Below are positions 17,145-24,333 of a stretch of DNA of 64,000 bases, piece by piece. Location of the stretch: the NCBI GenBank assembly GCA_026003215.1, contig BPGV01000001.1, positions 2,075,729-2,139,728 of the forward strand, read 5' to 3'. This DNA comes from Bacteroidia bacterium (GTDB lineage Bacteria; Bacteroidota; Bacteroidia; SpSt-205). Position 1 is the first letter of the stretch; every line of letters begins with the position of its first letter. Position numbers and translations under genes: made by a program. The notes beneath the pieces were generated by a model. It was not told where the DNA came from and ran no database searches. It was given only the letters and a program-made list of their open reading frames with translations.

Positions 17145-18528
17145 GTGGCGAAGGTAAGTTTTCTTCTTGGAGGCGTAGGAGCATGAGGAGCCCCCAGTGG
17201 AGATAGACCAAGGCCGCTATATGCCCATGGTCCATGAAGTTGTTAATGAAGCCGTGGAGGTAGTAGGTGAGGAGAGGAAAGGTAAGGAGGGCATATTGGG
17301 CTTTTTTGTCGCGGCTCCTGGCTTTGAGGAAGCTGCGAAGGCCGGTAATGAGGCTGCTTAGATAAATGCCTATCAAGAGGAGTAAGCCAGGACCCCCCAT
17401 TTCACTGGCGGCGGTGAGGTACTCGCTGTGGGCACCACCCACTTCGCCCATTTCTACGCTTATTTTGGTACGAGTTAGGCTGCTTTGGTAGGCAGAATAC
17501 TCCTGCGCAAAGGTGTTGGGACCAAACCCCCAAATAGGGCGCTCTACAAACATCTGCAAAGCCGCATACCAGCGATTTACTCTTTCCAGGTTAGAGGCAT
17601 TTTCTCTGATATCAAAGCTGGAGGTGAGGTGCTTGCCAATTTCGCCGCCACTTTGATAGGCGTATATTTCTAATATCTGGGGATTGTACTGAAATAAAGT
17701 TATGATAGCTACTAATAAACCACCTCCGCCTATACCTAAAAAGCTCACTCGCAGGACAGGCGGGAGCCGACGCAGCCCTTCTACTGCCCCAAATAGCCCT
17801 AAGGCGCCCAAAGCACTTAGCCATCCCCCTCGGCTATAGCTCAAAATTAGGCCTGCTCCTGTGAGAATGCTCAGTAATAAGTAAACTGGCGAAGTAGAGT
17901 ACAAAAGAAAAACCAAAGAAGCAATAAAAAACCACGAAGTATAGGCCCCATACACAGTATGATCTCGTAGAAATGGTCGCGTGACCCAAATATTTATTTT
18001 GCTTAGTCCTAAGTAAATATGGTTTTTTATGCAAAACAGTAGTACTATTGCTGCTGTCCAAAAAAGAGCGTTTTTGTACAAGCTTAGGGGAGTATAAGAG
18101 GGTTTTCTATTGTAAAGCCATACCACGGCTCCAAGGCCAAAAGCTATAAAATAAGCCCCTTGAGCTATCCAAAACTTCATAGAAACAAGCATGTCGGATG
18201 AGAAAAGCGTGGCTATCCCCATCCATAAGAAATAAAGCGCTATCCATCGAAAAAGAGTGACCTTCTGCCAAAGCTGTTGAAGAATACCCGGCTGGAGAAA
18301 TATCGTATAAAAAAAAGTTATCATACCTAATGCCAGACCAAAGGCATCGGTGGGGAGAACGAGGGTAAATGTACCTATGTTGAAAAGTTCTGCGGCTAAG
18401 GGGATGGTCATTACGGCCCACCAGAATCCCAAAGCTGGTCGCAAAGGAAAGGTTGCCAGACTCAAAAGTATGCTCAAACCGGTAAAGGCCACAAGCATGT
18501 AGATGTAAACAGGCTCTACTAACATCAT
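17110..18528 (-). CDS. O-antigen ligase/polymerase family membrane protein (Wzy_C)
   Basis: A 472-residue protein with about 11-12 hydrophobic segments and one large extracytoplasmic loop (about residues 290-360). The conserved GGAHSEYL motif in that loop carries the His typical of WaaL/Wzy enzymes, which join or polymerise O-antigen on a lipid carrier. Ligase and polymerase cannot be separated from sequence alone. The ATG overlaps the def stop by ATGA. No other glycan cluster surrounds it; the gene sits in a housekeeping operon. Confidence 0.8.
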   Translation of the reverse strand: MMLVEPVYIYMLVAFTGLSILLSLATFPLRPALGFWWAVMTIPLAAELFNIGTFTLVLPTDAFGLALGMITFFYTIFLQPGILQQLWQKVTLFRWIALYFLWMGIATLFSSDMLVSMKFWIAQGAYFIAFGLGAVVWLYNRKPSYTPLSLYKNALFWTAAIVLLFCIKNHIYLGLSKINIWVTRPFLRDHTVYGAYTSWFFIASLVFLLYSTSPVYLLLSILTGAGLILSYSRGGWLSALGALGLFGAVEGLRRLPPVLRVSFLGIGGGGLLVAIITLFQYNPQILEIYAYQSGGEIGKHLTSSFDIRENASNLERVNRWYAALQMFVERPIWGFGPNTFAQEYSAYQSSLTRTKISVEMGEVGGAHSEYLTAASEMGGPGLLLLIGIYLSSLITGLRSFLKARSRDKKAQYALLTFPLLTYYLHGFINNFMDHGHIAALVYLHWGLLMLLRLQEENLPSPHVPEKRLIPHL

Positions 18529-19064
18529 AGCGTAGGATATTGCACCTCTATCAACCCTTGCTGGATTTCCCGCAGCCTGGCTCGAATAAGCTGTTTTTTT
18601 ATCGGAGAGAGATAATCAATAAAAAGCCGCCCTAAGAGGTGGTCATATTCGTGTTGAATGATGCGTGCTACTATCCCCGCAAACCGGGCTTGTACGGGCT
18701 GGCCGTTTTCGTCATAGTAGAAAACTTCTATGCTGTCGGGGCGATAGATCTTTTCACGGAGGCCGGGGATACTTAGGCACCCTTCCTCGTGGGGCACGCA
18801 AGTAGGGCTACTGCCTATAATCTGCGGGTTGATAAATATCCCTTTGAAGGGCGGTTCATCGGGCGGCTGAAGCGGGGCTGCATCTACGACGAAGACTTGC
18901 AGGGAAACGCCTATCTGGGGGGCAGCCAGGCCTACGCCTTCGGCGTTGTACATGGTGTCCCATAAGTCCTGAATGAGCTGGGGCAAAGTGGGGTCGTTTA
19001 CGTCTACAAGTTGGGCTTCCTTGCGGAGGATAGGGGAGCCGTAGAGGAGGATGGGGCGGATCAT
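18525..19064 (-). CDS. def: Peptide deformylase
   Basis: Removes the formyl group from N-terminal Met of new proteins, using a metal ion. It has 179 residues. All three family motifs are present: GVGLAAPQIG near 43-52, EGCLSIPG near 94-101 (metal ligand Cys96), and QHEYDHLLG near 137-145 (His138, Glu139, His142). It overlaps ruvX upstream and the O-antigen ligase gene downstream by ATGA at both ends. Confidence 0.95.
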   Translation of the reverse strand: MIRPILLYGSPILRKEAQLVDVNDPTLPQLIQDLWDTMYNAEGVGLAAPQIGVSLQVFVVDAAPLQPPDEPPFKGIFINPQIIGSSPTCVPHEEGCLSIPGLREKIYRPDSIEVFYYDENGQPVQARFAGIVARIIQHEYDHLLGRLFIDYLSPIKKQLIRARLREIQQGLIEVQYPTL

Positions 19065-19462
19065 CGCCGGCGCAAGAGGTAGTTTGCTAAAAGGAGGCTG
19101 GCGGCGATTCGGTCGTAGGTGCCTTTATCTCGGCGGTGCCGCGCAGGAAGGGCCCGTACGTAGGGCGCAGCGGCGTAGGTGCTGAACCGCTCATCTACGT
19201 ATTCCACCGTGAGGTGGGGATAGCGGCGACACAGCTCCGCTCGGAAAGCCTCTACGAGGGGGGTCATAGCGGTGGACTGGCCGTTGGGCTGGCGCGGATA
19301 GCCAATAATCACTTTTTCTATCTCGGGCAGAAGCGGCTGTAACGCAGACCAGAGGGCCTCAGTAGGGACGGTAGAGAGCGGCAAAGCCACCTGCTGCAGC
19401 GGGTCGGTCCAAGCCAGCCCCGTACGCTTCTCCCCGTAGTCTATCGCCAAAATGCGCCCCAC
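19061..19462 (-). CDS. ruvX: Putative pre-16S rRNA nuclease / Holliday junction resolvase-like YqgF
   Basis: An RNase H-fold nuclease of 133 residues, implicated in 16S rRNA 5' processing. Visible: AIDYGEKRTGLAW at the N-terminus (catalytic Asp), IGYPRQPNGQ mid-protein, VDERFSTYAA (Glu) and DRIAASLLLANYL at the C-terminus (last catalytic Asp). The open frame extends far upstream, to 19906, but that part is low-quality, Arg/Ser-rich sequence antisense to the next gene. GTG 19462, 4 bases after an exact -7 box, fits the family N-terminus. It heads the ruvX-def-ligase-tlpA-era operon. Confidence 0.88.
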   Translation of the reverse strand: MGRILAIDYGEKRTGLAWTDPLQQVALPLSTVPTEALWSALQPLLPEIEKVIIGYPRQPNGQSTAMTPLVEAFRAELCRRYPHLTVEYVDERFSTYAAAPYVRALPARHRRDKGTYDRIAASLLLANYLLRRR

Positions 19463-19466
19463 ACCC

Positions 19467-19474
19467 CAAAGATA
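19467..19474 (-). promoter_or_regulatory. -7 box TATCTTTG for the ruvX operon
   Basis: Exact TAnnTTTG match; 4 nt before GTG 19462. Confidence 0.7.
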
Positions 19475-19523
19475 CACAAATGCGGTCGGAGGGGACCTTG
19501 GAGCTATCTGGGCTTTTTTTTTA

Positions 19524-19531
19524 TACCTTTG
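19524..19531 (+). promoter_or_regulatory. -7 box TACCTTTG for the S74 protein
   Basis: Exact TAnnTTTG match after a T-rich stretch; 3 nt before ATG 19535. Confidence 0.7.
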
Positions 19532-19534
19532 CTT

Positions 19535-21028
19535 ATGCGAAGGGTAGTTTTTCTGGTTTGTGTAAGTGGGCTTATGTGGGCCCAGAATGTAGGTATAGGA
19601 ACTTCTACGCCGGCTTCTCGCTTGCATGTGGCCGGTTTGAATGCTACGCTCACGGTGGGTCCCTTTGGGATAGGTCAGGCTGAGGGGCGTATAGTGGCCG
19701 TGGGAAGCAGTGCAGAGATTAGCTTTGTGCGGCGGACACTCGTCAGCTGGCCTGGAACCCCTGCTGCTGGGGATAGGTTTGTGTGGTATAATCCTGATGG
19801 TACGGCTCGCCTTTGGACAGAGGGGAACGGCGATTTGGTTACTGTCACGGCTGCAGGAAACGTCGGTATGGGTACGGCGACACCGCATGCAGCGGCGCGG
19901 TTGCATGTAGCTGGCGCAGATATGGGGGTACTTTTGCCTACGGCTGCGCTTACGAGTGCGACGGCATGGTCGCCGCTGGGGGGTACGCCGCAGGCAGGGA
20001 TGATCGTGTATAATACGGCCACGGCGGGAACTCCCCCTAATGATGTAGGCCCGGGGTACTATTATTGGGATGGCACTCGGTGGGTTCGGATGGATGGGGG
20101 AACTGAAGCGTGGTTACTTACTGGGAATGCGGGGACGGATCCTACGATAAACTTTTTAGGGACGACGGATGGTCAGCCGCTGGTGATACGGGTAAACAAT
20201 CAAGAGACCTTTCGTTTCAATGCGCCCGGCACGACAGCGCCGGGGTGGAGCCTTCAGCGTGGGGGCGGGAACACCCGTGGGGTGCATGCGGTGGATTTGC
20301 AGAGTGGGCGTACTACTGCTACGCAAGTAGCCAGCGGCGATTACGGCGTCATTAGCGGGGGTTTTATGAACACTGCCAGCGGCCTATTAAGCGTTGTAGT
20401 TGGTGGATATTCTAATACAGCTAATGGTAGTTACAACCTTGTCTTTGGTGAAAATACCGACCCCAGCGTCACTGAAAGCCACCGCGTGTATTTCTTCGGC
20501 GACGGCTCTTCGCCAGGGGGTTTCGCTAACCCCTCTGGTTTTCTGGTTATCAATCGTCTAAATGGCGACTACCCCATCCACGTAGGCACCAATGGCACCA
20601 ACGGCAACGGGGCCTATTTGAGCGCTGGGGGCGTCTGGACAAACGCCTCCTCCCGGGTTAAGAAGGACCGCTTTCGTCCGCTGGATGCTGGGGAGGTGCT
20701 TGAGAGGATTCGGGCGCTGCCGGTGGAGGGTTGGTACTACAAGGGGACGAATGAGTACCACATCGGACCGTATGCCGAGGGTTTCCACGATGCGTTTGGC
20801 ACGGGGGTGTTGGACAATCCTGAGGACGCCCGGACGTCGCTGGCGGCGTTGGATGTGGCTGGGGTAGCGCTTCTTGGGATACAAGCGCTGGCGGAGCGGG
20901 ATGAGGCGTATGAGCGGCGTATCGCGGCCTTAGAGGCCGAAAATGCCCAGCTTCGGGCGGCGGTGGAGGGCCTCCGCGCGGAGGTCCAGCGCCTGCGCGA
21001 GATAGTGGTGGCCCGCGCAGAAAAGTAA
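19535..21028 (+). CDS. Exported adhesin/fibre-like protein with C-terminal peptidase S74 (intramolecular chaperone) domain
   Basis: A 497-residue protein. A short signal peptide (MRRVVFLVCVSGLMWAQ) precedes VGIGTSTPASRLHVAG, a repeat type of surface fibre proteins that recurs near residue 110 as VGMGTATPHAAARLHVAG. Residues about 265-310 resemble trimeric adhesin head repeats (NTASGLLSVVVGGYSNTANG). The C-terminal 130 residues are an S74/endosialidase chaperone domain (SSRVKKDRFRPLDAGEVLERI) followed by a leucine/alanine coiled coil. Such domains trimerise the fibre and cleave themselves off. No phage genes lie nearby, so a cellular surface role is more likely than a tail fibre. Confidence 0.82.
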   Translation: MRRVVFLVCVSGLMWAQNVGIGTSTPASRLHVAGLNATLTVGPFGIGQAEGRIVAVGSSAEISFVRRTLVSWPGTPAAGDRFVWYNPDGTARLWTEGNGDLVTVTAAGNVGMGTATPHAAARLHVAGADMGVLLPTAALTSATAWSPLGGTPQAGMIVYNTATAGTPPNDVGPGYYYWDGTRWVRMDGGTEAWLLTGNAGTDPTINFLGTTDGQPLVIRVNNQETFRFNAPGTTAPGWSLQRGGGNTRGVHAVDLQSGRTTATQVASGDYGVISGGFMNTASGLLSVVVGGYSNTANGSYNLVFGENTDPSVTESHRVYFFGDGSSPGGFANPSGFLVINRLNGDYPIHVGTNGTNGNGAYLSAGGVWTNASSRVKKDRFRPLDAGEVLERIRALPVEGWYYKGTNEYHIGPYAEGFHDAFGTGVLDNPEDARTSLAALDVAGVALLGIQALAERDEAYERRIAALEAENAQLRAAVEGLRAEVQRLREIVVARAEK

Positions 21029-21040
21029 CCCGCTGCGCGC

Positions 21041-21048
21041 TACCTTTG
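21041..21048 (+). promoter_or_regulatory. -7 box TACCTTTG for nuoA
   Basis: Exact TAnnTTTG match; 4 nt before GTG 21053. Confidence 0.68.
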
Positions 21049-21052
21049 GCGC

Positions 21053-21562
21053 GTGGAGCTCGGGGTATTTCTTCTCTATGTAACTCTGGCGGCAGGCGTA
21101 GTGGTGGGCGGGCTTTTGGTGGGGCGGGTGCTGCGGCACGCAGCACCCGCCCCCTCCCCCGAACCCTACGAATGCGGCGAGACCCCGGCCGGCTCGCCGT
21201 ATGTGCCCTTTCGCTGGCCGTACCTACCCCTTGTGGCCCTCTTGGTCGTCCTGGAAGCCGAAATCGTCTTAGCGCTCCCGTGGGTGTGGGTTTATCGCAC
21301 TCTGACCCGTGAGCTCCTCTGGTTGGAGCTCACCGTCTTAGCGCTACCCTTGGTAGGGGTATATGGGTATATGCTTTGGCGGGACTGGCTTAAGCCTACT
21401 CTGCCACACCGCCCCCCGCAGCCTTCCCTTCCTGCTCCTTACCAGGCGTTGAACGCTTACTTGGCTTCGCTGGGGCCAAAACCATCGTCATATTCTTCCC
21501 ATCCAGCCGAGGCGGAGCCTCCACCTTCGCCAGGTGTGCCAGCCGTTCCGCAAAGTGGTTGA
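21053..21562 (+). CDS. nuoA: NADH-quinone oxidoreductase subunit A-like protein (orphan)
   Basis: Membrane subunit A of respiratory complex I, 169 residues. Three hydrophobic helices are visible. The diagnostic PYECGETPAG lies near residues 38-47 and is followed by a variant of the conserved acidic helix: VLEAEIVLALPW instead of FDVExxFLxPW. The rest of the nuo operon is not in the window. The protein is about 40 residues longer than usual: a Pro/Ser-rich tail that is coded antisense to the last 56 codons of infC. A perfect 15-bp hairpin lies in codons 23-34. Whether it works in complex I or is a divergent paralogue is open. Confidence 0.78.
   Translation: MELGVFLLYVTLAAGVVVGGLLVGRVLRHAAPAPSPEPYECGETPAGSPYVPFRWPYLPLVALLVVLEAEIVLALPWVWVYRTLTRELLWLELTVLALPLVGVYGYMLWRDWLKPTLPHRPPQPSLPAPYQALNAYLASLGPKPSSYSSHPAEAEPPPSPGVPAVPQSG
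21121..21153. repeat. Perfect 15-bp inverted repeat with 3-base loop, inside nuoA
   Basis: Arms 21121-21135 and 21139-21153 are exact reverse complements, rich in G/C, with loop GCA. The C-rich side is followed by CTCCCCC. It resembles the hairpin at 45753-45788 in size, loop length and composition. Confidence 0.8.
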
Positions 21563-21980
21563 GCAGCCGCTCCCCAAACTCCGGATGTACAATACTGCGT
21601 CCTCGGAAAAAAACAATCGCTCGTATCTTGTTGCCTTCCTTCAAAAAGTTTTCGGCATGGCGCAGCTTAAACTCGAAGTCATGGTCGTCGGTATAGGGTC
21701 GGAAGCGGATTTCTTTGACTTCGATTTGGTGGAGTTTTTGCTTGGCTTCTTTGGCTTTTTTCTTTTGTTCAAAGCGCAGACGCGAGTATTCTACAATGCG
21801 GCAGACGGGGGGATTAGCGTGGGGGGCGATTTCTACGAGGTCCATGCCCCGTTCTTCGGCCATGCGAAGGGCTTGTTCTAAGGGATAGACGCCGTTTAGT
21901 TCGGCGGGCTCAAGCCCCACGACCCGTACTTCTGGGGCGGTGATTTCTCGGTTTACGCGGTAGTTGAGTTCTTTGCTCAC
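21396..21980 (-). CDS. infC: Translation initiation factor IF-3
   Basis: Binds the 30S subunit and checks start-codon and tRNA selection. It has 194 residues. The N-domain starts with NYRVNREITAPEVRVV; the linker carries RFEQKKKAKEAKQK; the C-domain has IRFRPYTDDHDFEFK and FFRGRSIVHPEFG. The last 25 residues are an Ala/Gly/Lys-rich tail. GTG 21980 follows a -7 box by 7 bases. The gene stands alone here, while rpmI-rplT, its usual partners, are 40 kb away at 61110-61655. Its 3' end overlaps the convergent nuoA by 167 bases. Confidence 0.94.
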   Translation of the reverse strand: MSKELNYRVNREITAPEVRVVGLEPAELNGVYPLEQALRMAEERGMDLVEIAPHANPPVCRIVEYSRLRFEQKKKAKEAKQKLHQIEVKEIRFRPYTDDHDFEFKLRHAENFLKEGNKIRAIVFFRGRSIVHPEFGERLLNHFAERLAHLAKVEAPPRLDGKNMTMVLAPAKPSKRSTPGKEQEGKAAGGGVAE

Positions 21981-21987
21981 TGCTGGG

Positions 21988-21995
21988 CAAAGGTA
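21988..21995 (-). promoter_or_regulatory. -7 box TACCTTTG for infC
   Basis: Exact TAnnTTTG match; 7 nt before GTG 21980. It sits directly beyond the stop of the upstream DUF1573 gene. Confidence 0.68.
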
Positions 21996-21996
21996 G

Positions 21997-22380
21997 TTAG
22001 TCTCCGTCGTAGGGCGAGGGGGCTTCTACTTCGCCGACGAGGTAAAAGAGGGTAGGGCTATTGGCAGCGTTACTGAGGATGGTGAAGCTTTTGCGTTGGC
22101 GGCCCACTTTACCGGCGGTATTGAAGGCGATTTCTACGGGGAGGGAGTCGCCTGGGGCTATGGTCCGCCGCTCCCAGGAGAGGACGGAGCAGCTGCAGCT
22201 GGGCTTTATTTCTTGGATTTGGAGGGGGGCCTTGCCTTCGTTGAGCACCACAAAGCGGGCTTTAACCAAGGTCCCCTGTGCCACCCGGCCGAAGTTATAT
22301 TCTGGCGGTTGTACGTGTACTTGTGGAGTTTGGCCCCACGCTAAGAGCGAGAGCAAGGGAATGAAAGCATAGGCACGCAT
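21997..22380 (-). CDS. DUF1573 domain protein, exported
   Basis: A 127-residue periplasmic or surface protein. Signal peptide: MRAYAFIPLLSLLAWGQ. The single DUF1573 beta domain is recognisable by YNFGRVAQGT, then VLNEGKAPLQI, then KPSCSCS and IAPGDSLPVEIAFNTAGK. The family is very common in Bacteroidota; its role is not established. ATG 22380 is preferred to the in-frame codon at 22410 because it gives a clean signal peptide and follows a box-like element by 8 bases. Confidence 0.83.
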   Translation of the reverse strand: MRAYAFIPLLSLLAWGQTPQVHVQPPEYNFGRVAQGTLVKARFVVLNEGKAPLQIQEIKPSCSCSVLSWERRTIAPGDSLPVEIAFNTAGKVGRQRKSFTILSNAANSPTLFYLVGEVEAPSPYDGD

Positions 22381-22388
22381 CGGCCGGG

Positions 22389-22396
22389 CAAAGTTG
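22389..22396 (-). promoter_or_regulatory. -7 box-like CAACTTTG for the DUF1573 gene
   Basis: TAnnTTTG with C for the first T; 8 nt before ATG 22380. Confidence 0.5.
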
Positions 22397-22402
22397 CAAA
22401 AA

Positions 22403-23278
22403 TCATGCACAAGCGGGCAGCGAAAAGGAGAAAGTCGTACCTCGGCCTACGGTGCTCTCCACGGTGATGCGTTCGCCGTGAGCCTCTAAGAGTTCTTTTA
22501 CGATGGAGAGGCCCAGGCCTGTGCCTCCGCTCTGGCGAGAGCGGCTCTTATCTACCCGATAGAAACGGTCAAAGATGTGGGGGAGGTGCTCAGGGGGAAT
22601 ACCCATGCCTTCGTCGTGTATAGAGAGGGTTACACGGTGGTCTTTGGACTGATACGTCCAGGAGACGGTGATAATGGTGCCTTCAGGGCTGTAGAGGATA
22701 GCGTTCTCTAAGAGGTTTTTGAATACTTTTCGGAGGGCGAAGGGGTCGGCTTCTACGGTGAGGTCTTGGAGGTGGTGGGGGGGCCAGCGGAGGGAGATGC
22801 GTTTGGCCCCCCAGAGGGGCTCCAGCTCGCCCCATACTTCTTCTAAGAGGGGGTACAGGGGGGTAGGTTCGGGCTGGAGAGACCAGCCGCCGCTCTCTAT
22901 CTGTGCCAGGAGCAAAGTATCCTGCACGAGGGCATTCATGCGATGGACTTGGGCCAGGGCTTTTGCTAAGAAGGGCCTGAGTACCTCGGGGTCTTTATAG
23001 GCACCTTGGACGAGGGTGTCTAAGTACCCCAGCAAGATGGTGAGGGGGGTTTTGAGCTCATGCGAGAGGGCCGAGAGAAAGGCTTGTTGGGCGTGGGTAG
23101 CGGCTTCTTGCTGTTTCAAACGATGGAGGAGGGCATGTAGAGCGCTTTGCCACTGGGGAGTGCCCAAGGTGATTCGGAGAGAGTGTTCTAAGCGTAGGTG
23201 TTTTTTACGCTCGTAAAAGGCCCATAGGGTAGCCGCTGCGGCCACTATTCCGAGGATCACCACGCCGATAGCCCACAT
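22403..23278 (-). CDS. Membrane sensor histidine kinase
   Basis: A 291-residue two-component sensor kinase. One N-terminal membrane helix (about residues 3-21) and no extracellular sensor domain. The HisKA H-box is SALSHELKTPL near residues 69-79, then the ATPase N-box NLLENAILYSPEG, the G1 box DEGMGIP, the F-box HIFDRFYRVDKS and the G2 box GGTGLGLSIVKE. No response regulator lies in the window, so it is an orphan here. It lies 9 bases behind the SPFH gene and is probably co-transcribed with it, which could link the kinase to a membrane-integrity signal (inference). Confidence 0.9.
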   Translation of the reverse strand: MWAIGVVILGIVAAAATLWAFYERKKHLRLEHSLRITLGTPQWQSALHALLHRLKQQEAATHAQQAFLSALSHELKTPLTILLGYLDTLVQGAYKDPEVLRPFLAKALAQVHRMNALVQDTLLLAQIESGGWSLQPEPTPLYPLLEEVWGELEPLWGAKRISLRWPPHHLQDLTVEADPFALRKVFKNLLENAILYSPEGTIITVSWTYQSKDHRVTLSIHDEGMGIPPEHLPHIFDRFYRVDKSRSRQSGGTGLGLSIVKELLEAHGERITVESTVGRGTTFSFSLPACA

Positions 23279-23287
23279 GGCCGGCGC

Positions 23288-24298
23288 TCAGAGGCGGCTT
23301 AGGAGCTCCTTCTTTTTGGCTTCAAACTCCTCTTGGGTGAGGACGCCGGCGTCTTTGAGTTCGGCGAGTTCTTTGAGGGTCTGGAGGATTTGGGCGCGCT
23401 CTTCGGGGGACGCCTTGCCTGTGCTCTGCTGCATCTGCTGGGCCATTTGCATGCCCAAGCTCAGCTCTACCGCCGAACGGGCAACGCCGGTGCTCCCCTC
23501 CCCTTTTTCTAAACCTTGTCCGGCTTGAAATTGCAGAAACTTGTTCATGTCTTGCACCTCCTGCGACATGCCTACCTTTTTGCGCAGGCGCCGCAGTTCT
23601 AAGTCTTGGTCTAAGAGCTGTTTTTGGATGTCTTCGGGGAGGGTGACGCTTTCGACGAGGAAGCGTGTCAGTTCTACGCCGGAGCGTTCAAACTCGGGTT
23701 TGAGGAGGGGGAGGAGATCCTCACCGAGCGCGTTGGCGCGGGCGTTGATTTCGGCGAGGGTACGGCCGGACTGTTTGAGCGCATTAGAGAAATAGGTCAC
23801 CACCAGGCTGCGGAAGCCCCCGTCTAAAAACTCTTCTATGGTGACTACGGGGTCTGTGCCGGCAAACTCGCGGAAGAAGGTGGCGGCGTCTTTGACCCGC
23901 ATCCCGAAGGTGCCAAAGGCGCGCAACGGCACGAGGCTGAGTTCGGGGTCTTGGACCATCACCGGCTGTTGGGTGCCCCACCGCAGGCCCTGAAACTCCC
24001 GCGTGCTGACAAAATACACATCTACTTTGAAGGGCGAGTTGAAGCCGTACTTCCAGCCGCGCAGGTCTGAAAGAATAGGCATATTGCGGGTGGTAAGCTC
24101 GTATCGGCCGGGGGGATACACATCGGCCAGCTTGCCTTCATTCACGAGGAGGGCCACTTGTGACTCGCGTACAGTCAGCTGGGCCCCCATCTTGATTTCT
24201 CGGTCTTCGTCGGGAAACTTCCAAATCAGGGTATTGCGGGTCTCATCTACCCATTCAATAATCTCTATGAACTGCCGGCGCAGGAAGGAGAGCACCAT
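23288..24298 (-). CDS. SPFH domain protein with C-terminal SHOCT motif (YdjI-like)
   Basis: A 336-residue protein. Residues about 20-240 form an SPFH/band-7 domain of the virion-core-like YdjI group (VRESQVALLVNEGKLADVYPPGRYEL is typical). A helical stretch follows, and the end is a SHOCT motif (LKELAELKDAGVLTQEEFE, then KKKELL), a small oligomerisation unit. There is no membrane helix, so it is peripheral. In Bacillus this family is linked to membrane-stress responses; the role here is inferred. ATG 24298 lies 3 bases after an exact -7 box. The histidine kinase follows in the same operon. Confidence 0.85.
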   Translation of the reverse strand: MVLSFLRRQFIEIIEWVDETRNTLIWKFPDEDREIKMGAQLTVRESQVALLVNEGKLADVYPPGRYELTTRNMPILSDLRGWKYGFNSPFKVDVYFVSTREFQGLRWGTQQPVMVQDPELSLVPLRAFGTFGMRVKDAATFFREFAGTDPVVTIEEFLDGGFRSLVVTYFSNALKQSGRTLAEINARANALGEDLLPLLKPEFERSGVELTRFLVESVTLPEDIQKQLLDQDLELRRLRKKVGMSQEVQDMNKFLQFQAGQGLEKGEGSTGVARSAVELSLGMQMAQQMQQSTGKASPEERAQILQTLKELAELKDAGVLTQEEFEAKKKELLSRL

Positions 24299-24301
24299 AA
24301 C

Positions 24302-24309
24302 CAAAGGTA
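24302..24309 (-). promoter_or_regulatory. -7 box TACCTTTG for the SPFH-kinase operon
   Basis: Exact TAnnTTTG match; 3 nt before ATG 24298. Confidence 0.7.
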
Positions 24310-24333
24310 TGGCTTTTTAAGAAGAAGTAGGGC

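Noticed and set aside
19463-19906. N-terminal extension of the ruvX frame to a start at 19906
   Set aside because: The added 148 residues are Arg/Ser/Pro-rich, antisense to the S74 gene, and span the promoter box of ruvX. YqgF proteins start at the AIDYGEKR motif.
19535-21028. Phage tail-fibre gene as a sign of a prophage
   Set aside because: S74 and adhesin head motifs also occur in cellular surface proteins. No capsid, terminase, integrase or lysis gene is near, and the protein has a signal peptide.
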